From the NCBI RefSeq assembly GCF_024643205.1, contig NZ_JAMKQJ010000011.1, positions 1 through 64,000 of the forward strand: 64,000 nt of DNA, in the 5' to 3' direction. The stretch's first letter is position 1. Each line of letters begins with the position of its first letter. The DNA is from Parapedobacter tibetensis (GTDB taxonomy: Bacteria > Bacteroidota > Bacteroidia > Sphingobacteriales > Sphingobacteriaceae). Below, piece after piece: positions 27,111 through 35,976 of this stretch. Made by a program: the position numbers and the translations under genes. A model generated the notes under the pieces. It saw nothing but the letters and a program-made list of their open reading frames with translations, was not told the origin of the DNA and made no database searches.

Positions 27111-27875
27111 TCAGTTCCATATCCCGTTCATCTCCGTCAGCACAATCGGTCTTCCATCCGTTATAACAATGGTATGTTCATGCTGCGCGACGAAACCACC
27201 GCTGTTGCCTACTAATGTCCACCCATCCTGCAATGCATTCGCTATGGTTGAACGGGTAGAAATAAAGGTCTCAATGGCCACCACCGAATTTTTTCTGAAT
27301 CTGGATTGGTTAAACCGATCATAGTAGTTAGCAATCTCGCTCGGTTCCTCATGCAGCTTCCTGCCTATTCCATGGCCCGTCAGGTTTTTTATGACCGTAT
27401 ATCCCGATTTTTTTGCTGCTGTTTCGATTAAATGACCAATTTCCGCAATGCGAACACCTCCTCTAATGTTATCAATGGCTTTTCGCAAAATTTGTTTGGA
27501 GATATCAACAAGGTGTCGGTGGTTGTAAAAATCTTGCCCGAGGACAAATGAACTCCCATTATCAGCCCAATAACCATCGAGTTCCGCGGAAACATCAATG
27601 TTTATCAGATCGCCTTCGTGCATCGTCTTATTATCCGAAGGTATACCATGCGCGATCTCGCCATTCAGACTAATGCAGGTCCATCCCGGAAAATTATAGG
27701 CCAATGCCGGTGCTGATTTTGCGCCATACCCTTCGAGAAGTTGACGACCAAAATTATCGAGCTGCTTAGTGGTCATGCCTGGTTTGGCATATGCCGTCAT
27801 TTTCCGCAGTGTAGTCGCAACGACTTCACCTATTCTCTTCATCCCTAGAAATTCTGATTCGCTTGTGATTGACAT
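27111..27875 (-). CDS. map: Type I methionine aminopeptidase
   Basis: The 254-aa protein has all five metal ligands: Asp in INIDVSAELDGYWADNGSSF (two), His in GHGIGRKLHEEP, Glu in AIETF and Glu in QHEHTIVI. SLNGEIAHGIPSDN marks the substrate pocket. It removes the initiator methionine from new proteins. Length and motifs are complete. It precedes holB on the same strand with almost no gap. Whether it is the only map gene in the genome cannot be seen from this window. Confidence 0.93.
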   Translation of the reverse strand: MSITSESEFLGMKRIGEVVATTLRKMTAYAKPGMTTKQLDNFGRQLLEGYGAKSAPALAYNFPGWTCISLNGEIAHGIPSDNKTMHEGDLINIDVSAELDGYWADNGSSFVLGQDFYNHRHLVDISKQILRKAIDNIRGGVRIAEIGHLIETAAKKSGYTVIKNLTGHGIGRKLHEEPSEIANYYDRFNQSRFRKNSVVAIETFISTRSTIANALQDGWTLVGNSGGFVAQHEHTIVITDGRPIVLTEMNGIWN

Positions 27876-28014
27876 GTGCTGTTAAATTAACTTTGCAACA
27901 ATATATTATCAATTAATTGAAAGTTTGTAAAGTTACTAAATTCAAGTCTGATGGCAGCAAAAAAGCCAGTCAACCATAGCGTAAACAAAAACCATCAATA
28001 AAGGGCTGTATCAA

Positions 28015-28803
28015 TTATTCCACATATATTTCACCCATCAGATATAGTTTGCCTTGCCCGCTGATTTCAACTCGCTCACCTAAATACCTACATTCCAAAT
28101 AGCCGGTCCGCTCAGAGAGCTGTATGGCAATCAATTCGTTTTTATGAAGCAAATTTGCCCAATAAGGAATCAATGTCGTGTGGGCCGATCCTGTTACAGG
28201 ATCTTCATTTATACCCGTTCGTGGACCGAAAAAGCGAGAAACGAAATCAACCTTATCACCTTTTGCCGTAATAATCACGCCTCGGGCATCCAATTTGGAA
28301 ATTTGCTCAAAATTAGGCGTGATTGTTTTTATCTGATTTTCGTTTTCAAATATCAGCATATAGTCCGTTTTCCCTTTTAGGGCCGCTATGGGTGTAATGT
28401 CGAAGCCATTAGTTAATTCATCGAACAGTGGTACTTGTTCGTAGATATCCGCTGGGAAATTCAATATGAAATAGTCGCCTTGTTTCTTCACCGTGAGCGC
28501 TCCACTTCGTGGCGAATGGAAGTGAATGATATTACCGGGATGGCCTTCATGATTAAATAAAACAAAAGCCGTGGCAAGCGTAGCATGGCCACAGAGATCT
28601 ACTTCTACAGTTGGAGTAAACCACCTGATTTCATATACACTATCGTTTTTTACATAAAATACCGTCTCCGGAAGGTTGTTCTCCATGGCAATTCGTTGCA
28701 AAAGCTCATCATCTAACCAGTAGTTGAGTGGGCATACTGCAGCAGGGTTTCCGGAAAAAACTCGGTTGGCGAACGCGTCAATTTGGTAAATTCTTATGGT
28801 CAT
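28015..28803 (-). CDS. PhzF-family isomerase/epimerase
   Basis: The 262-aa protein shows the PhzF pattern: IYQIDAFANRVFSGNPAAVC, MENNLPETVFYV with the catalytic Glu, IRWFTPTVEVDLCGHATLA and a C-terminal DPVTGSAHTTLIPYW. The two pseudo-symmetric diaminopimelate-epimerase-like domains are complete. PhzF isomerises a phenazine precursor in pseudomonads, but most homologues have unknown substrates and no phenazine genes are near. It is a single-gene unit. Confidence 0.88.
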   Translation of the reverse strand: MTIRIYQIDAFANRVFSGNPAAVCPLNYWLDDELLQRIAMENNLPETVFYVKNDSVYEIRWFTPTVEVDLCGHATLATAFVLFNHEGHPGNIIHFHSPRSGALTVKKQGDYFILNFPADIYEQVPLFDELTNGFDITPIAALKGKTDYMLIFENENQIKTITPNFEQISKLDARGVIITAKGDKVDFVSRFFGPRTGINEDPVTGSAHTTLIPYWANLLHKNELIAIQLSERTGYLECRYLGERVEISGQGKLYLMGEIYVE

Positions 28804-29155
28804 TTCGATTTCCTTTGAAGTTAATGCTGTATAATTTTTTTCGTTCTAATGTGGCGCCATTCTATTTCGGTTGTCCATTCAATTTACAATGTAATCTTCA
28901 CACTTTACGCCAAGTCTCCAAATATACACCTTTGCCAATATCTTGGCAACCTATTGAAGGTTGTGCGAACAAATAAAACATTTGTGACTAAATGGTTTGT
29001 ATAGCCGATTGTAACCGGATATAACCGTTTAAAAACGGAAGTATCCGGCTAATATACGGCTAATTTTTTTAGTCATTCGCATTTTTGCTTCGTCGTTGAT
29101 CAAAGGAGATCATCGTTCATTAATCACATCATTCACGTTTTAAAATTTAAGTATC
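28804..29155. other. Gap upstream of ssb with a structured element
   Basis: No coding sequence is seen. The plus strand holds a long two-part hairpin at 29015-29048 and a repeated CGGCTAAT (29046-29053 and 29057-29064) followed by a run of T. These may be regulatory DNA or an upstream terminator. Confidence 0.5.
29015..29048 (+). repeat. Nested inverted repeat upstream of ssb
   Basis: CCGGATA (29015-29021) pairs with TATCCGG (29042-29048), and inside it CCGTTT (29025-29030) pairs with AAACGG (29033-29038). The two stems are separated by a symmetric 3x3 internal loop. All pairs are perfect. A T-run occurs 16 bp later. Confidence 0.6.
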
Positions 29156-29497
29156 ATGAACAAGTTAAAAAACAGTGTACGCCTTACCGGATTTTTGGGT
29201 AGCAATCCTGAAGTGAAAACATTCAACAACAACAGAAGCTTAGCGCGCGTATCCATCGCCACTAACGAACGATACCGAAACGTTCAGGGGGAATGGGTAA
29301 CCGATACCCAGTGGCATAGTCTTGTATTTTGGGGCAAGCAGGCGGCCTTTGTGGAGAAGAGCCTCACCAAAGGTTCAGAGATTGCTGTAGAAGGCAAATT
29401 GGTCAACCGTCAATATGTTGATAAGGATGGTGTAAGTCGCTATGTCACTGAAGTCAACGTCTACGAGGTGTTACAGCTCAACCGAAAGCCAGAATAA
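29156..29497 (+). CDS. ssb: Single-stranded DNA-binding protein, short form
   Basis: The 113-aa OB-fold protein has SVRLTGFLGSNPEVKTF, RVSIATNERY, WHSLVFWGKQAAFVEKSL, GSEIAVEGKLVNRQY and VNVYEVLQL, all typical of SSB. It ends at ...NRKPE, directly after the OB fold. It lacks the flexible tail and acidic DDxxPF-type tip that recruits partner proteins in housekeeping SSBs. It is probably an accessory paralogue, with the main ssb elsewhere (inference). It is followed by a terminator hairpin. Confidence 0.88.
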   Translation: MNKLKNSVRLTGFLGSNPEVKTFNNNRSLARVSIATNERYRNVQGEWVTDTQWHSLVFWGKQAAFVEKSLTKGSEIAVEGKLVNRQYVDKDGVSRYVTEVNVYEVLQLNRKPE

Positions 29498-29506
29498 AAC
29501 GCTTCT

Positions 29507-29543
29507 AAACCTAACAGGTTTTTGAAATCTGTTAGGTTTTTCA
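29507..29543 (+). terminator. Intrinsic terminator of ssb
   Basis: AAACCTAACAG (29507-29517) and CTGTTAGGTTT (29529-29539) form an 11-bp stem with an 11-nt loop, followed by T residues. It overlaps the -33 region of the gcvT promoter. Confidence 0.75.
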
Positions 29544-29552
29544 TTAGCTTTG
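29522..29552 (+). promoter_or_regulatory. Promoter TTG-N20-TAGCTTTG for gcvT-comB
   Basis: TTG at 29522-29524 and TAGCTTTG at 29545-29552 match the Bacteroidota consensus. The ATG of gcvT is 24 bp downstream. The -33 TTG lies inside the loop of the ssb terminator. Confidence 0.6.
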
Positions 29553-29575
29553 CGCCAAATTAATGCTGCTTAGCT

Positions 29576-30658
29576 ATGGTAAAAAACACCGCCCTCACTG
29601 ACCTACATATTGCCTTGGGAGCCAAGATGGTCCCATTTGCTGGATTCAATATGCCTGTCCAATACTCGGGCATCAACGACGAGCATGAGACCGTTAGAAA
29701 TGGGGTAGGGGTCTTCGATGTCAGTCATATGGGCGAATTTATCCTAAAGGGTGACAACGCGTTTGACTTAGTACAAAAAATAAGTTCAAACGATGCAGCA
29801 AAACTTTATGATGGCAAGGTACAATATGCCTATATCCCGAATGAAAATGGTGGCGTGGTAGACGATTTTCTGATCTACCGCATCGACGAAAAGACTTACT
29901 TCCTCGTGGTCAATGCTTCCAATATCCAAAAAGACTGGGATTGGATATCCAAATACAACACTTATGGGGTGGAAATGAAAAACATCGCTGATGAAACCTC
30001 ACTGTTTGCCGTACAAGGGCCTAAGGCCGCTGAGGCATTGACCACCCTTACGGATATCGATTTGGCCACCATGGAATACTACACGTTTAAAAAGGGTGTT
30101 TTTGCCGGTATTGATAATGTATTGGTCTCTGCAACAGGTTATACTGGTTCGGGTGGATTTGAAATCTATGTCGCCAATAACGACGCCAAAAAAGTTTGGG
30201 AGGCTATTTTCGAGGCTGGTGCTCCATATGGAATTAAACCTATCGGCTTAGGCGCCCGCGACACCTTACGACTCGAAATGGGATTTTGCCTTTATGGAAA
30301 TGACATCGATGATACTACCTCGCCTTTGGAAGCCGGATTGGGATGGGTCACCAAATTCACCAAAGATTTTGTCAATGCTGAAAACCTAAAGAAGCAGAAG
30401 GAATCTGGACTGAAAAATAAGCTCGTTGGATTCGAGATGGTTGACCGGGGTATTCCCCGTCATGGATATGACATTGTAGATGTGGATGGCAATGCGATTG
30501 GACGGGTTACTTCCGGTACCCAATCACCTTCACTAAAGAAATCAATCGGAATGGGTTATGTTGCCATTAGCCATGCGAAAGAGGGGAGTGAGCTATTCAT
30601 TGATATCCGAAATAACAAGGTGAAGGCTATGGTGGTGAAGCCACCATTCGTGAAATAG
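29576..30658 (+). CDS. gcvT: Glycine cleavage system T protein (aminomethyltransferase)
   Basis: The 360-aa protein is collinear with GcvT: GAKMVPFAGFNMPVQYSG near the start, GVGVFDVSHMGEF, GGVVDDFLIYR, SATGYTGSGGFEIY, GLGARDTLRLEMGFCLYGND and a C-terminal GRVTSGTQSPSLKKSIGMGY. It transfers the methylene group from the aminomethyl-lipoyl H protein to tetrahydrofolate, releasing ammonia. It is followed 3 bp later by comB in the same direction. No gcvH or gcvP is in the window. Confidence 0.95.
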   Translation: MVKNTALTDLHIALGAKMVPFAGFNMPVQYSGINDEHETVRNGVGVFDVSHMGEFILKGDNAFDLVQKISSNDAAKLYDGKVQYAYIPNENGGVVDDFLIYRIDEKTYFLVVNASNIQKDWDWISKYNTYGVEMKNIADETSLFAVQGPKAAEALTTLTDIDLATMEYYTFKKGVFAGIDNVLVSATGYTGSGGFEIYVANNDAKKVWEAIFEAGAPYGIKPIGLGARDTLRLEMGFCLYGNDIDDTTSPLEAGLGWVTKFTKDFVNAENLKKQKESGLKNKLVGFEMVDRGIPRHGYDIVDVDGNAIGRVTSGTQSPSLKKSIGMGYVAISHAKEGSELFIDIRNNKVKAMVVKPPFVK

Positions 30659-30661
30659 AAC

Positions 30662-31381
30662 ATGTCTATGAATCCAAAAAGTATCCGCGTCTGCTTAAGC
30701 CCTGCATTGTTGCCATTTTACGATTTAGATGACACCATTGCCGTGGTTGTTGACATTTTCAGGGCTACTTCTTCGATATGCTATGGGTTGGCCAATGGAG
30801 CCAAAGCTATCATCCCTGTCGCAGAGGTAGACGAATGCCTGGCCTATCAAGGAAATGGATATCTGCTTGCAGCAGAACGTAATGGTGAAGTAGTGGAAGG
30901 ATTTGATTTTGGCAATTCTCCTTTTGCTTACACGAAAGATAAAGTAGCGGGCAAAACCATTGTGCTTACCACCACTAATGGTACCAGAGCCATTCAGCTA
31001 TGTTCAGGAGCAAAAAGAGTAGTTATCGGATCCTTCCTAAATATTACTGCACTTTCAGCGTGGTTGAAAAAGCAAAACCACCATATATTGTTGGTGTGTG
31101 CCGGCTGGAACAATCATGTTAACCTGGAAGATACTGTTTTTTCAGGGGCGGTAGTAAATCGTATCAAAGACACGGGGGCTGAATTGGACGATGCAGCTCA
31201 TGTAGCTGAGAGCCTTTACCTTGAAGCCGAAAAAAACCTAGCAGTATATCTTAGTAAAGCTTCCCACGGCAAACGCATGCAGCGGCTAAACATTTCGCAG
31301 GATATCGCTTTCTGCTTACAGACAGATAAAGTATCGGCAATACCTATCATGAAGGGCAACAAGCTTGTTTGTTTAGCTTAA
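30662..31381 (+). CDS. comB: 2-phosphosulfolactate phosphatase family protein (ComB-like)
   Basis: The 239-aa protein shows ComB features: VVVDIFRATSSICYGLANGA, LLAAERNGEVVEGFDFGNSP, TIVLTTTNGTRAI and VCAGWNNHVNLEDTVFSGAV. The family removes phosphate from 2-phosphosulfolactate in coenzyme M synthesis. In Bacteroidota without that pathway the substrate may relate to sulfolactate or sulfonolipid metabolism, which is inference. It is in a two-gene unit with gcvT. Confidence 0.85.
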   Translation: MSMNPKSIRVCLSPALLPFYDLDDTIAVVVDIFRATSSICYGLANGAKAIIPVAEVDECLAYQGNGYLLAAERNGEVVEGFDFGNSPFAYTKDKVAGKTIVLTTTNGTRAIQLCSGAKRVVIGSFLNITALSAWLKKQNHHILLVCAGWNNHVNLEDTVFSGAVVNRIKDTGAELDDAAHVAESLYLEAEKNLAVYLSKASHGKRMQRLNISQDIAFCLQTDKVSAIPIMKGNKLVCLA

Positions 31382-31426
31382 CCTATCGTAAAGCACACAA
31401 ATAACCGTTATCGACTATAACTGGGA

Positions 31427-31618
31427 TTATTGGTCTTTATTGGTCCGTTTCACTTGTTTCAGCAATTGATATTTGAGGTAAACCAACACGATAATAATTG
31501 CCATCGAAATCGATAGGACGGGATACAGTTTGCTGTCGTATGCCGCTAATGCACTGAGGATCATCAGTATCAGCCCCACATTCAATAGGATATTATACAA
31601 AAAGGGTTTTTTCACCAT
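31427..31618 (-). CDS. Small two-TM membrane protein, unknown
   Basis: The 63-aa protein (MVKKPFLYNILLNVGLILMI...) has two hydrophobic helices and a basic C-terminus (LLKQVKRTNKDQ). It starts 3 bp after the rhodanese stop, so the two are likely co-transcribed. No family is recognised, but the coding frame, spacing and composition look genuine. Confidence 0.6.
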   Translation of the reverse strand: MVKKPFLYNILLNVGLILMILSALAAYDSKLYPVLSISMAIIIVLVYLKYQLLKQVKRTNKDQ

Positions 31619-31621
31619 AAA

Positions 31622-31936
31622 TCAATATACCTGCATATCGGGGTCGAACGCATCACGCCAGGCCAGTATCCCTCCCTTGAGGTTAGCAAGGTTGTCGAAG
31701 CCTTCGCGTTCAAGCAATAGAATGGCTTGCATGCTCCGCTTGCCGCTGCGACAGTGTACTACCACTGGTTTGTCCTTGGCAATTTTACCTTGTTCAAGGA
31801 TTACCTCTGCCAATGGGATATTTTCTCCGTTGATATGCGAGGTCTCATACTCAAATGGTTCACGTACATCAATCAGTTGAAAATCCTCGTTGTTATCGAT
31901 TTTGGCTTTAAGTTCTTCAACAGTAATCTCTTTCAT
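31622..31936 (-). CDS. Single-domain rhodanese-like protein
   Basis: The 104-aa protein has FQLIDVREPFEYETSHI, GENIPLAE and the active-site loop VVHCRSGKRS with Cys62. It ends GGILAWRD as in GlpE/PspE-type single-domain rhodaneses. It should carry a persulfide on the Cys and move sulfur to an acceptor. It has no signal peptide, so it is cytoplasmic. The small membrane protein follows directly. Confidence 0.9.
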   Translation of the reverse strand: MKEITVEELKAKIDNNEDFQLIDVREPFEYETSHINGENIPLAEVILEQGKIAKDKPVVVHCRSGKRSMQAILLLEREGFDNLANLKGGILAWRDAFDPDMQVY

Positions 31937-32310
31937 GGTTCATCGTTTTCAGTATCCAAACTTAGATAAAATTGCTTTTTTTCACAAGCATTAGTTAGTT
32001 TTCTTTTGTGTTCAAGCTTCCGCCAGTTGGCGGAGGTATATGCAAGTTTATAGAAACGGCATATAAAACAGGTTTATCGGTCTCTCATCTGCCGCTGAAG
32101 AACAGGTTTTACAGATGAAACTTAGGCAAATTGCTTTTAATATACAAGCACATGAATCGTGTATAACTAGCTAGTCCGCTCAAGTATGCTGAAACCATAC
32201 ACTCATAGAAAAAAGAAGTTTATCTAATTCTCATTAGTTATTTTACGGCAAAAAGTATGACAACCTTATTCAAAAATATGTACATTTGAGTCTCTTATAC
32301 TCATGAAGTT
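31937..32310. other. Gap holding a divergent promoter region and one hairpin
   Basis: No gene is seen. A GC-rich hairpin, CTTCCGCCA-GT-TGGCGGAGG (32017-32036, one G-T pair), stands out from AT-rich surroundings. TACATTTG at 32281-32288 fits the -7 consensus for the M28 peptidase gene starting at 32311. Confidence 0.5.
32281..32288 (+). promoter_or_regulatory. Candidate -7 element (TACATTTG) of the M28 peptidase gene
   Basis: An exact TAnnTTTG match lies 22 bp before the ATG at 32311. No TTG is found at the expected -33 spacing. Confidence 0.45.
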
Positions 32311-33621
32311 ATGCTTAAAACACTGAACCTATACATATTATTATCCTGTTTATTGGGGGGATGCGCCGTCTATCAATCGACCGACCGTATTGTGGATACC
32401 AAGGAGGTAGCAAGGCTGTTGAATACATTGGCAGCTGATGATATGGAAGGTCGGGCTTCTTTTACACCAGGCATAGAACGAGCTGCCGACTTTGTTGCTA
32501 CTGAATTCAAAAAAGCCGGGCTACAGCCCCATGCTGAAGATAATTATCGACAAACTTTCCATGTGACACGCATCAGCCCAGCCACATGGGAAGTGATGCT
32601 AGATGGGGATGAAATTCCACAGGAACATATCATCATATCAAGCAATAGCCCTGGGGTGAATTGGAATTCAGAACCTGGAGTAGCAATTATCCAAATCAAG
32701 GCGGGCGAAGACTTCGCTCAACGTTTCAGAGAAGCATCAACCGGCAATCAAGATGCCGTTGTTATTATCGATACCAGTTTTACTACGATGTTTGGTCGGT
32801 ATAAAGGTTTCCTAATGCAGGGCAGGATTAACCAACAGCAGGCTGATACTTCTAAAGGCAGCCCATCCGTTGTGTATGTGTTGGCAAATGAAGTTCCCCA
32901 ATCATTTCGTGTGAGCTTTACAAATAGGATCGAAGAGTTACCACTTTTCAATATAGTGGGGATGCTCCCTGGCAAAACCAAGCCCAATGAGTATGTGATT
33001 TTTTCGGCACATTATGATCATATCGGCATCATCGGCCCCATAGGGCAGGACTCCATCGCCAATGGGGCAGATGATGATGCTTCAGGTGTATCGGCGGTTA
33101 TTAGCTTGGCTAATTACTATAAGAAACGAAACGATAACGAGCGGACCTTGCTATTTGTTGCTTTCACAGCTGAGGAAATCGGTCTTGTAGGGTCCAGACA
33201 CTTTTCGCAGCAAGTCAATGCCGACGAGGTGGTGGCTATGATTAATATTGAAATGATTGGCAAGGATGCCCGTTTTGGTCCTAATTCTTTGTATGTGACC
33301 GGATATAAGCAGTCAGATTTAGCCGAAATCATGCAACGGAATGTGAAAGGCACGGACTTTACGTTTCATCCCGACCCCTACCCCACACAAAATCTATTTT
33401 ATCGTAGTGACAATGCCACATTGGCGGCGTTGGGCGTTCCAGCACACACATTTGCCACAGTTCAGATTGATAAAGACCAGTATTACCACACCGTAAAGGA
33501 TGAAGTGGAAACCCTCAATGTAGAAAACATCGTTTCTTCCATCAAGGCTATTGCGCTAGGCGCAAGAAGTATCGTGGCAGGCGAAGATACACCAAAGCGG
33601 GTGCCCAAGCTCGAACGTTAG
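32311..33621 (+). CDS. M28-family zinc peptidase, lipoprotein
   Basis: The 436-aa protein begins with a lipoprotein signal (LSCLLGGC; lipobox LGGC), so it is envelope-anchored. The peptidase part has the M28 zinc ligands in order: FSAHYDHIG (His), NGADDDASGV (Asp), FTAEEIGLVGS (Glu-Glu), INIEMIGKD and a C-terminal YYHTVKDEVE (His). Members remove N-terminal amino acids from peptides. A PA-like insert around residues 95-200 precedes the catalytic domain. It is a single-gene unit. Confidence 0.9.
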   Translation: MLKTLNLYILLSCLLGGCAVYQSTDRIVDTKEVARLLNTLAADDMEGRASFTPGIERAADFVATEFKKAGLQPHAEDNYRQTFHVTRISPATWEVMLDGDEIPQEHIIISSNSPGVNWNSEPGVAIIQIKAGEDFAQRFREASTGNQDAVVIIDTSFTTMFGRYKGFLMQGRINQQQADTSKGSPSVVYVLANEVPQSFRVSFTNRIEELPLFNIVGMLPGKTKPNEYVIFSAHYDHIGIIGPIGQDSIANGADDDASGVSAVISLANYYKKRNDNERTLLFVAFTAEEIGLVGSRHFSQQVNADEVVAMINIEMIGKDARFGPNSLYVTGYKQSDLAEIMQRNVKGTDFTFHPDPYPTQNLFYRSDNATLAALGVPAHTFATVQIDKDQYYHTVKDEVETLNVENIVSSIKAIALGARSIVAGEDTPKRVPKLER

Positions 33622-33703
33622 GCCGAGCTAACCCTATCTCCATCAAATGGAACGGATGTGGTATCATTGGCGCGATCAAGGTTAAGAAAACAGAAATAGA
33701 TTG

Positions 33704-34204
33704 TCAAAATTGCTTTTGCATAATGTAGTCATTCAGCATATAGCCATAATAAGGGATGTCTACCTCTTCTACAATAACAAAACCTTGCTTTTCATAAAAC
33801 GCCCTTGCCGGATTGCTTCGGTTTACATTCAGTTCTAGACAATGGATATTTACCGCCAACGCTGCTTGAGAAACATGATCGATTAATAGCTTTCCCGTAC
33901 CTTTTCCCTGCTCAGATGGATAAACATATATCTTCTCAATCCGCATGATGGTTTTAACCGATGGTTTTGGTTGAAATCCCACAAAGCCTACAGGATCTCC
34001 ATTCCTCATGGCAAATGAAAAATATTGTCCGGATTCCATCTGCTGTTTCAAAGCGGTTTCGGTATATATCAATTCCAGCATCAGGCTTATTTGTCCATGT
34101 GGGATATAATCCTCATAGGTAGGCCACCAGATTTCATTCGCCAATCGATGGATGGTGGGGGCATCAGCCAATTTCGCTCGCTGAATAGTTGTATTAGTGT
34201 TCAT
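33704..34204 (-). CDS. GNAT-family N-acetyltransferase
   Basis: The 166-aa protein has the acetyl-CoA loop EQGKGTGKLLIDHV (Q-x-x-G-x-G variant), preceded by IEKIYVYPS and followed by LELNVNRSNPARAFYEKQGF, the standard GNAT C-terminal motif. The substrate is unknown. It starts 3 bp after the stop of the thiamine pyrophosphokinase-like gene and forms the end of a three-gene run with it and the M20 amidohydrolase. Confidence 0.9.
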   Translation of the reverse strand: MNTNTTIQRAKLADAPTIHRLANEIWWPTYEDYIPHGQISLMLELIYTETALKQQMESGQYFSFAMRNGDPVGFVGFQPKPSVKTIMRIEKIYVYPSEQGKGTGKLLIDHVSQAALAVNIHCLELNVNRSNPARAFYEKQGFVIVEEVDIPYYGYMLNDYIMQKQF

Positions 34205-34207
34205 AGT

Positions 34208-34768
34208 TTATAAGTATTCGCCTACCAATCCATACTTCCCCGCAAAACGGATGGAATAAATACCATCCGCTTCAGTGAGGTAATGGTTAGGGCCTTGTTG
34301 CATCAAGCCGATGGTACTGATATTGTTTCCGTACAGACGTATGACCTCTCCCTTGGGTCTCCATTTACTAAACCGAGATTTGACTACAAAGATCCGCATC
34401 CCATTACCCAATAGGGTCGTATTGATCTCATTAGCGTATTTGAATAAAAGCTCAGTATCACCTTGATTGGAAACGATATTGGCCGCGCGATAATCTTTTT
34501 TAACTAAATAAGCAAGCGCTGCATCAAGAAACGTGTCCGATAAAGGCAGGGTAAGGATATGGTCTTGAGGTAAAGCGATGAGTTTGTTGGCAAACAGGAT
34601 ATCTACTTTAATGCCACGTTTGATTACCGATTCGAAGCTACCGCTATGGGTAATGATTGTGGGGCTCCATTCCAGTAATTGCCCCAATTGGTGCTCGGTG
34701 ATGCCGTTGATGTCTTCAATGATTAAGGCAGGTTCTTGGTCTTCCCTGACAATGTGATGTGAAGACAT
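34208..34768 (-). CDS. Thiamine pyrophosphokinase-like protein
   Basis: The 186-aa protein starts MSSHHIVREDQEPALIIEDI. The central DTFLDAALAYLVKKDYRAANIV and the C-terminal beta-rich part (IRLYGNNISTIGL...EADGIYSIRF) recall Bacteroidota proteins annotated as thiamine pyrophosphokinase. The typical DxxS/T-D motif of TPK is not obvious, as FANKLIALPQDHIL occupies that region, so activity is doubtful. It is 13 bp after the M20 gene. Treat the name as a family guess. Confidence 0.5.
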   Translation of the reverse strand: MSSHHIVREDQEPALIIEDINGITEHQLGQLLEWSPTIITHSGSFESVIKRGIKVDILFANKLIALPQDHILTLPLSDTFLDAALAYLVKKDYRAANIVSNQGDTELLFKYANEINTTLLGNGMRIFVVKSRFSKWRPKGEVIRLYGNNISTIGLMQQGPNHYLTEADGIYSIRFAGKYGLVGEYL

Positions 34769-34781
34769 GGCAATTAAATAG

Positions 34782-35966
34782 TTAATTCCCCAATTTGCGC
34801 AGCGCTATGTAGGCCATTAATCCCGTGCTTAAGGCCAATGCGCTTTCATCAATGTCAAATGTGGGGGTATGAACGGCTGACATAATGCCTTTGGCTTCAT
34901 TTCCAGTACCCAAGCGATAGAAACAGGCATCTGCCACCTGAGAATAATAGGCAAAATCTTCTGCAGCCAACCATAGATCAAGGTCAATCACATTTTCCCT
35001 ACCAAGGTATTCTTCGGCAAATTTCCGGGCTTCTGCGGTAAGCTTTTCTTCATTTACAAGGAAAGGATAACCTACACGAACCTCAAATTCACAAGTGCCT
35101 CCCATGCTCTCGGCAATTCCGATGGCCATTTTTCTCATCCGGCTATGGGCCTCTTTACGCCACTTTTCATCGAATGTACGGAAGGTACCTTCAAGGTACA
35201 CCTCATCAGGGATGACATTGGTAGCTCCATTGGCAATGACCTTGCCAAAAGATAACACACTTGGTATTTTGGGGTCTGCAATACGACTCACCACCTGCTG
35301 TAGTGCAGTGATGATATGCGCCATGATGACTACTGGATCTATGTTCTGTTGGGGTTGTGCGCCATGCCCGCCTTTGCCTTTAATTGTCACATACAATTCA
35401 TCGGTAGACGCCATGTATTTGCCTGCACGGAAACCTACCTTGCCCGCAGGAATCATAGGCATCACATGCTGTCCTATAACGGCCTGTGGTATGGGGTTCT
35501 GTAATGCACCTTCTTTAATCATTAGGCTTGCGCCCCCCGGTAGCTTTTCTTCTCCCGGTTGGAAAATCAGTTTAACAGTACCGCCAAATTCAGCTTTCAA
35601 CGATTGGAGGATTCGGGCTGTACCTAATAGCGAAGCAGTGTGCGCATCATGCCCACATGCGTGCATCACACCAGTATTCTTGGAACCATATTCACGGCCA
35701 AGCACCTCCGTGATAGGAAGTGCATCCATATCAGCCCGCAATGCAATAACGTTATTAGAAGATTGCTCTCCCTTGATTTCGGCTACCAATCCGGTATTGG
35801 CCATGGGAATATATGAAATCCCCAAATCATCCAATTCGGATTTCACAAAAGCCGATGTCTGGTATTCTTCAAATGATAGTTCGGGATTTTGATGCAAGTG
35901 TCTCCTCAGGGCTATGATTTTACCGTGAATTTGAGCTGCCACTGCGCTGACCTTGTCTCTCATCAT
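34782..35966 (-). CDS. M20-family amidohydrolase (aminoacylase/hippurate-hydrolase type)
   Basis: The 394-aa protein starts at MMRDKVSAVAAQIHGKIIAL; a longer frame to 36062 overlaps the SPOR gene and is rejected. It has RRHLHQNPELSFEEYQT, the metal site HACGHDAHTASLLG, FQPGEEKLPGGASLM and GQHVMPMIPAGK, plus a dimerisation insert with GKGGHGAQPQQNIDP. It hydrolyses N-acyl amino acids or similar amides. No signal peptide is seen. It leads the run with the TPK-like and GNAT genes, 10 bp after the SPOR gene. Confidence 0.92.
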   Translation of the reverse strand: MMRDKVSAVAAQIHGKIIALRRHLHQNPELSFEEYQTSAFVKSELDDLGISYIPMANTGLVAEIKGEQSSNNVIALRADMDALPITEVLGREYGSKNTGVMHACGHDAHTASLLGTARILQSLKAEFGGTVKLIFQPGEEKLPGGASLMIKEGALQNPIPQAVIGQHVMPMIPAGKVGFRAGKYMASTDELYVTIKGKGGHGAQPQQNIDPVVIMAHIITALQQVVSRIADPKIPSVLSFGKVIANGATNVIPDEVYLEGTFRTFDEKWRKEAHSRMRKMAIGIAESMGGTCEFEVRVGYPFLVNEEKLTAEARKFAEEYLGRENVIDLDLWLAAEDFAYYSQVADACFYRLGTGNEAKGIMSAVHTPTFDIDESALALSTGLMAYIALRKLGN

Positions 35967-35976
35967 TTGTCTTTCT

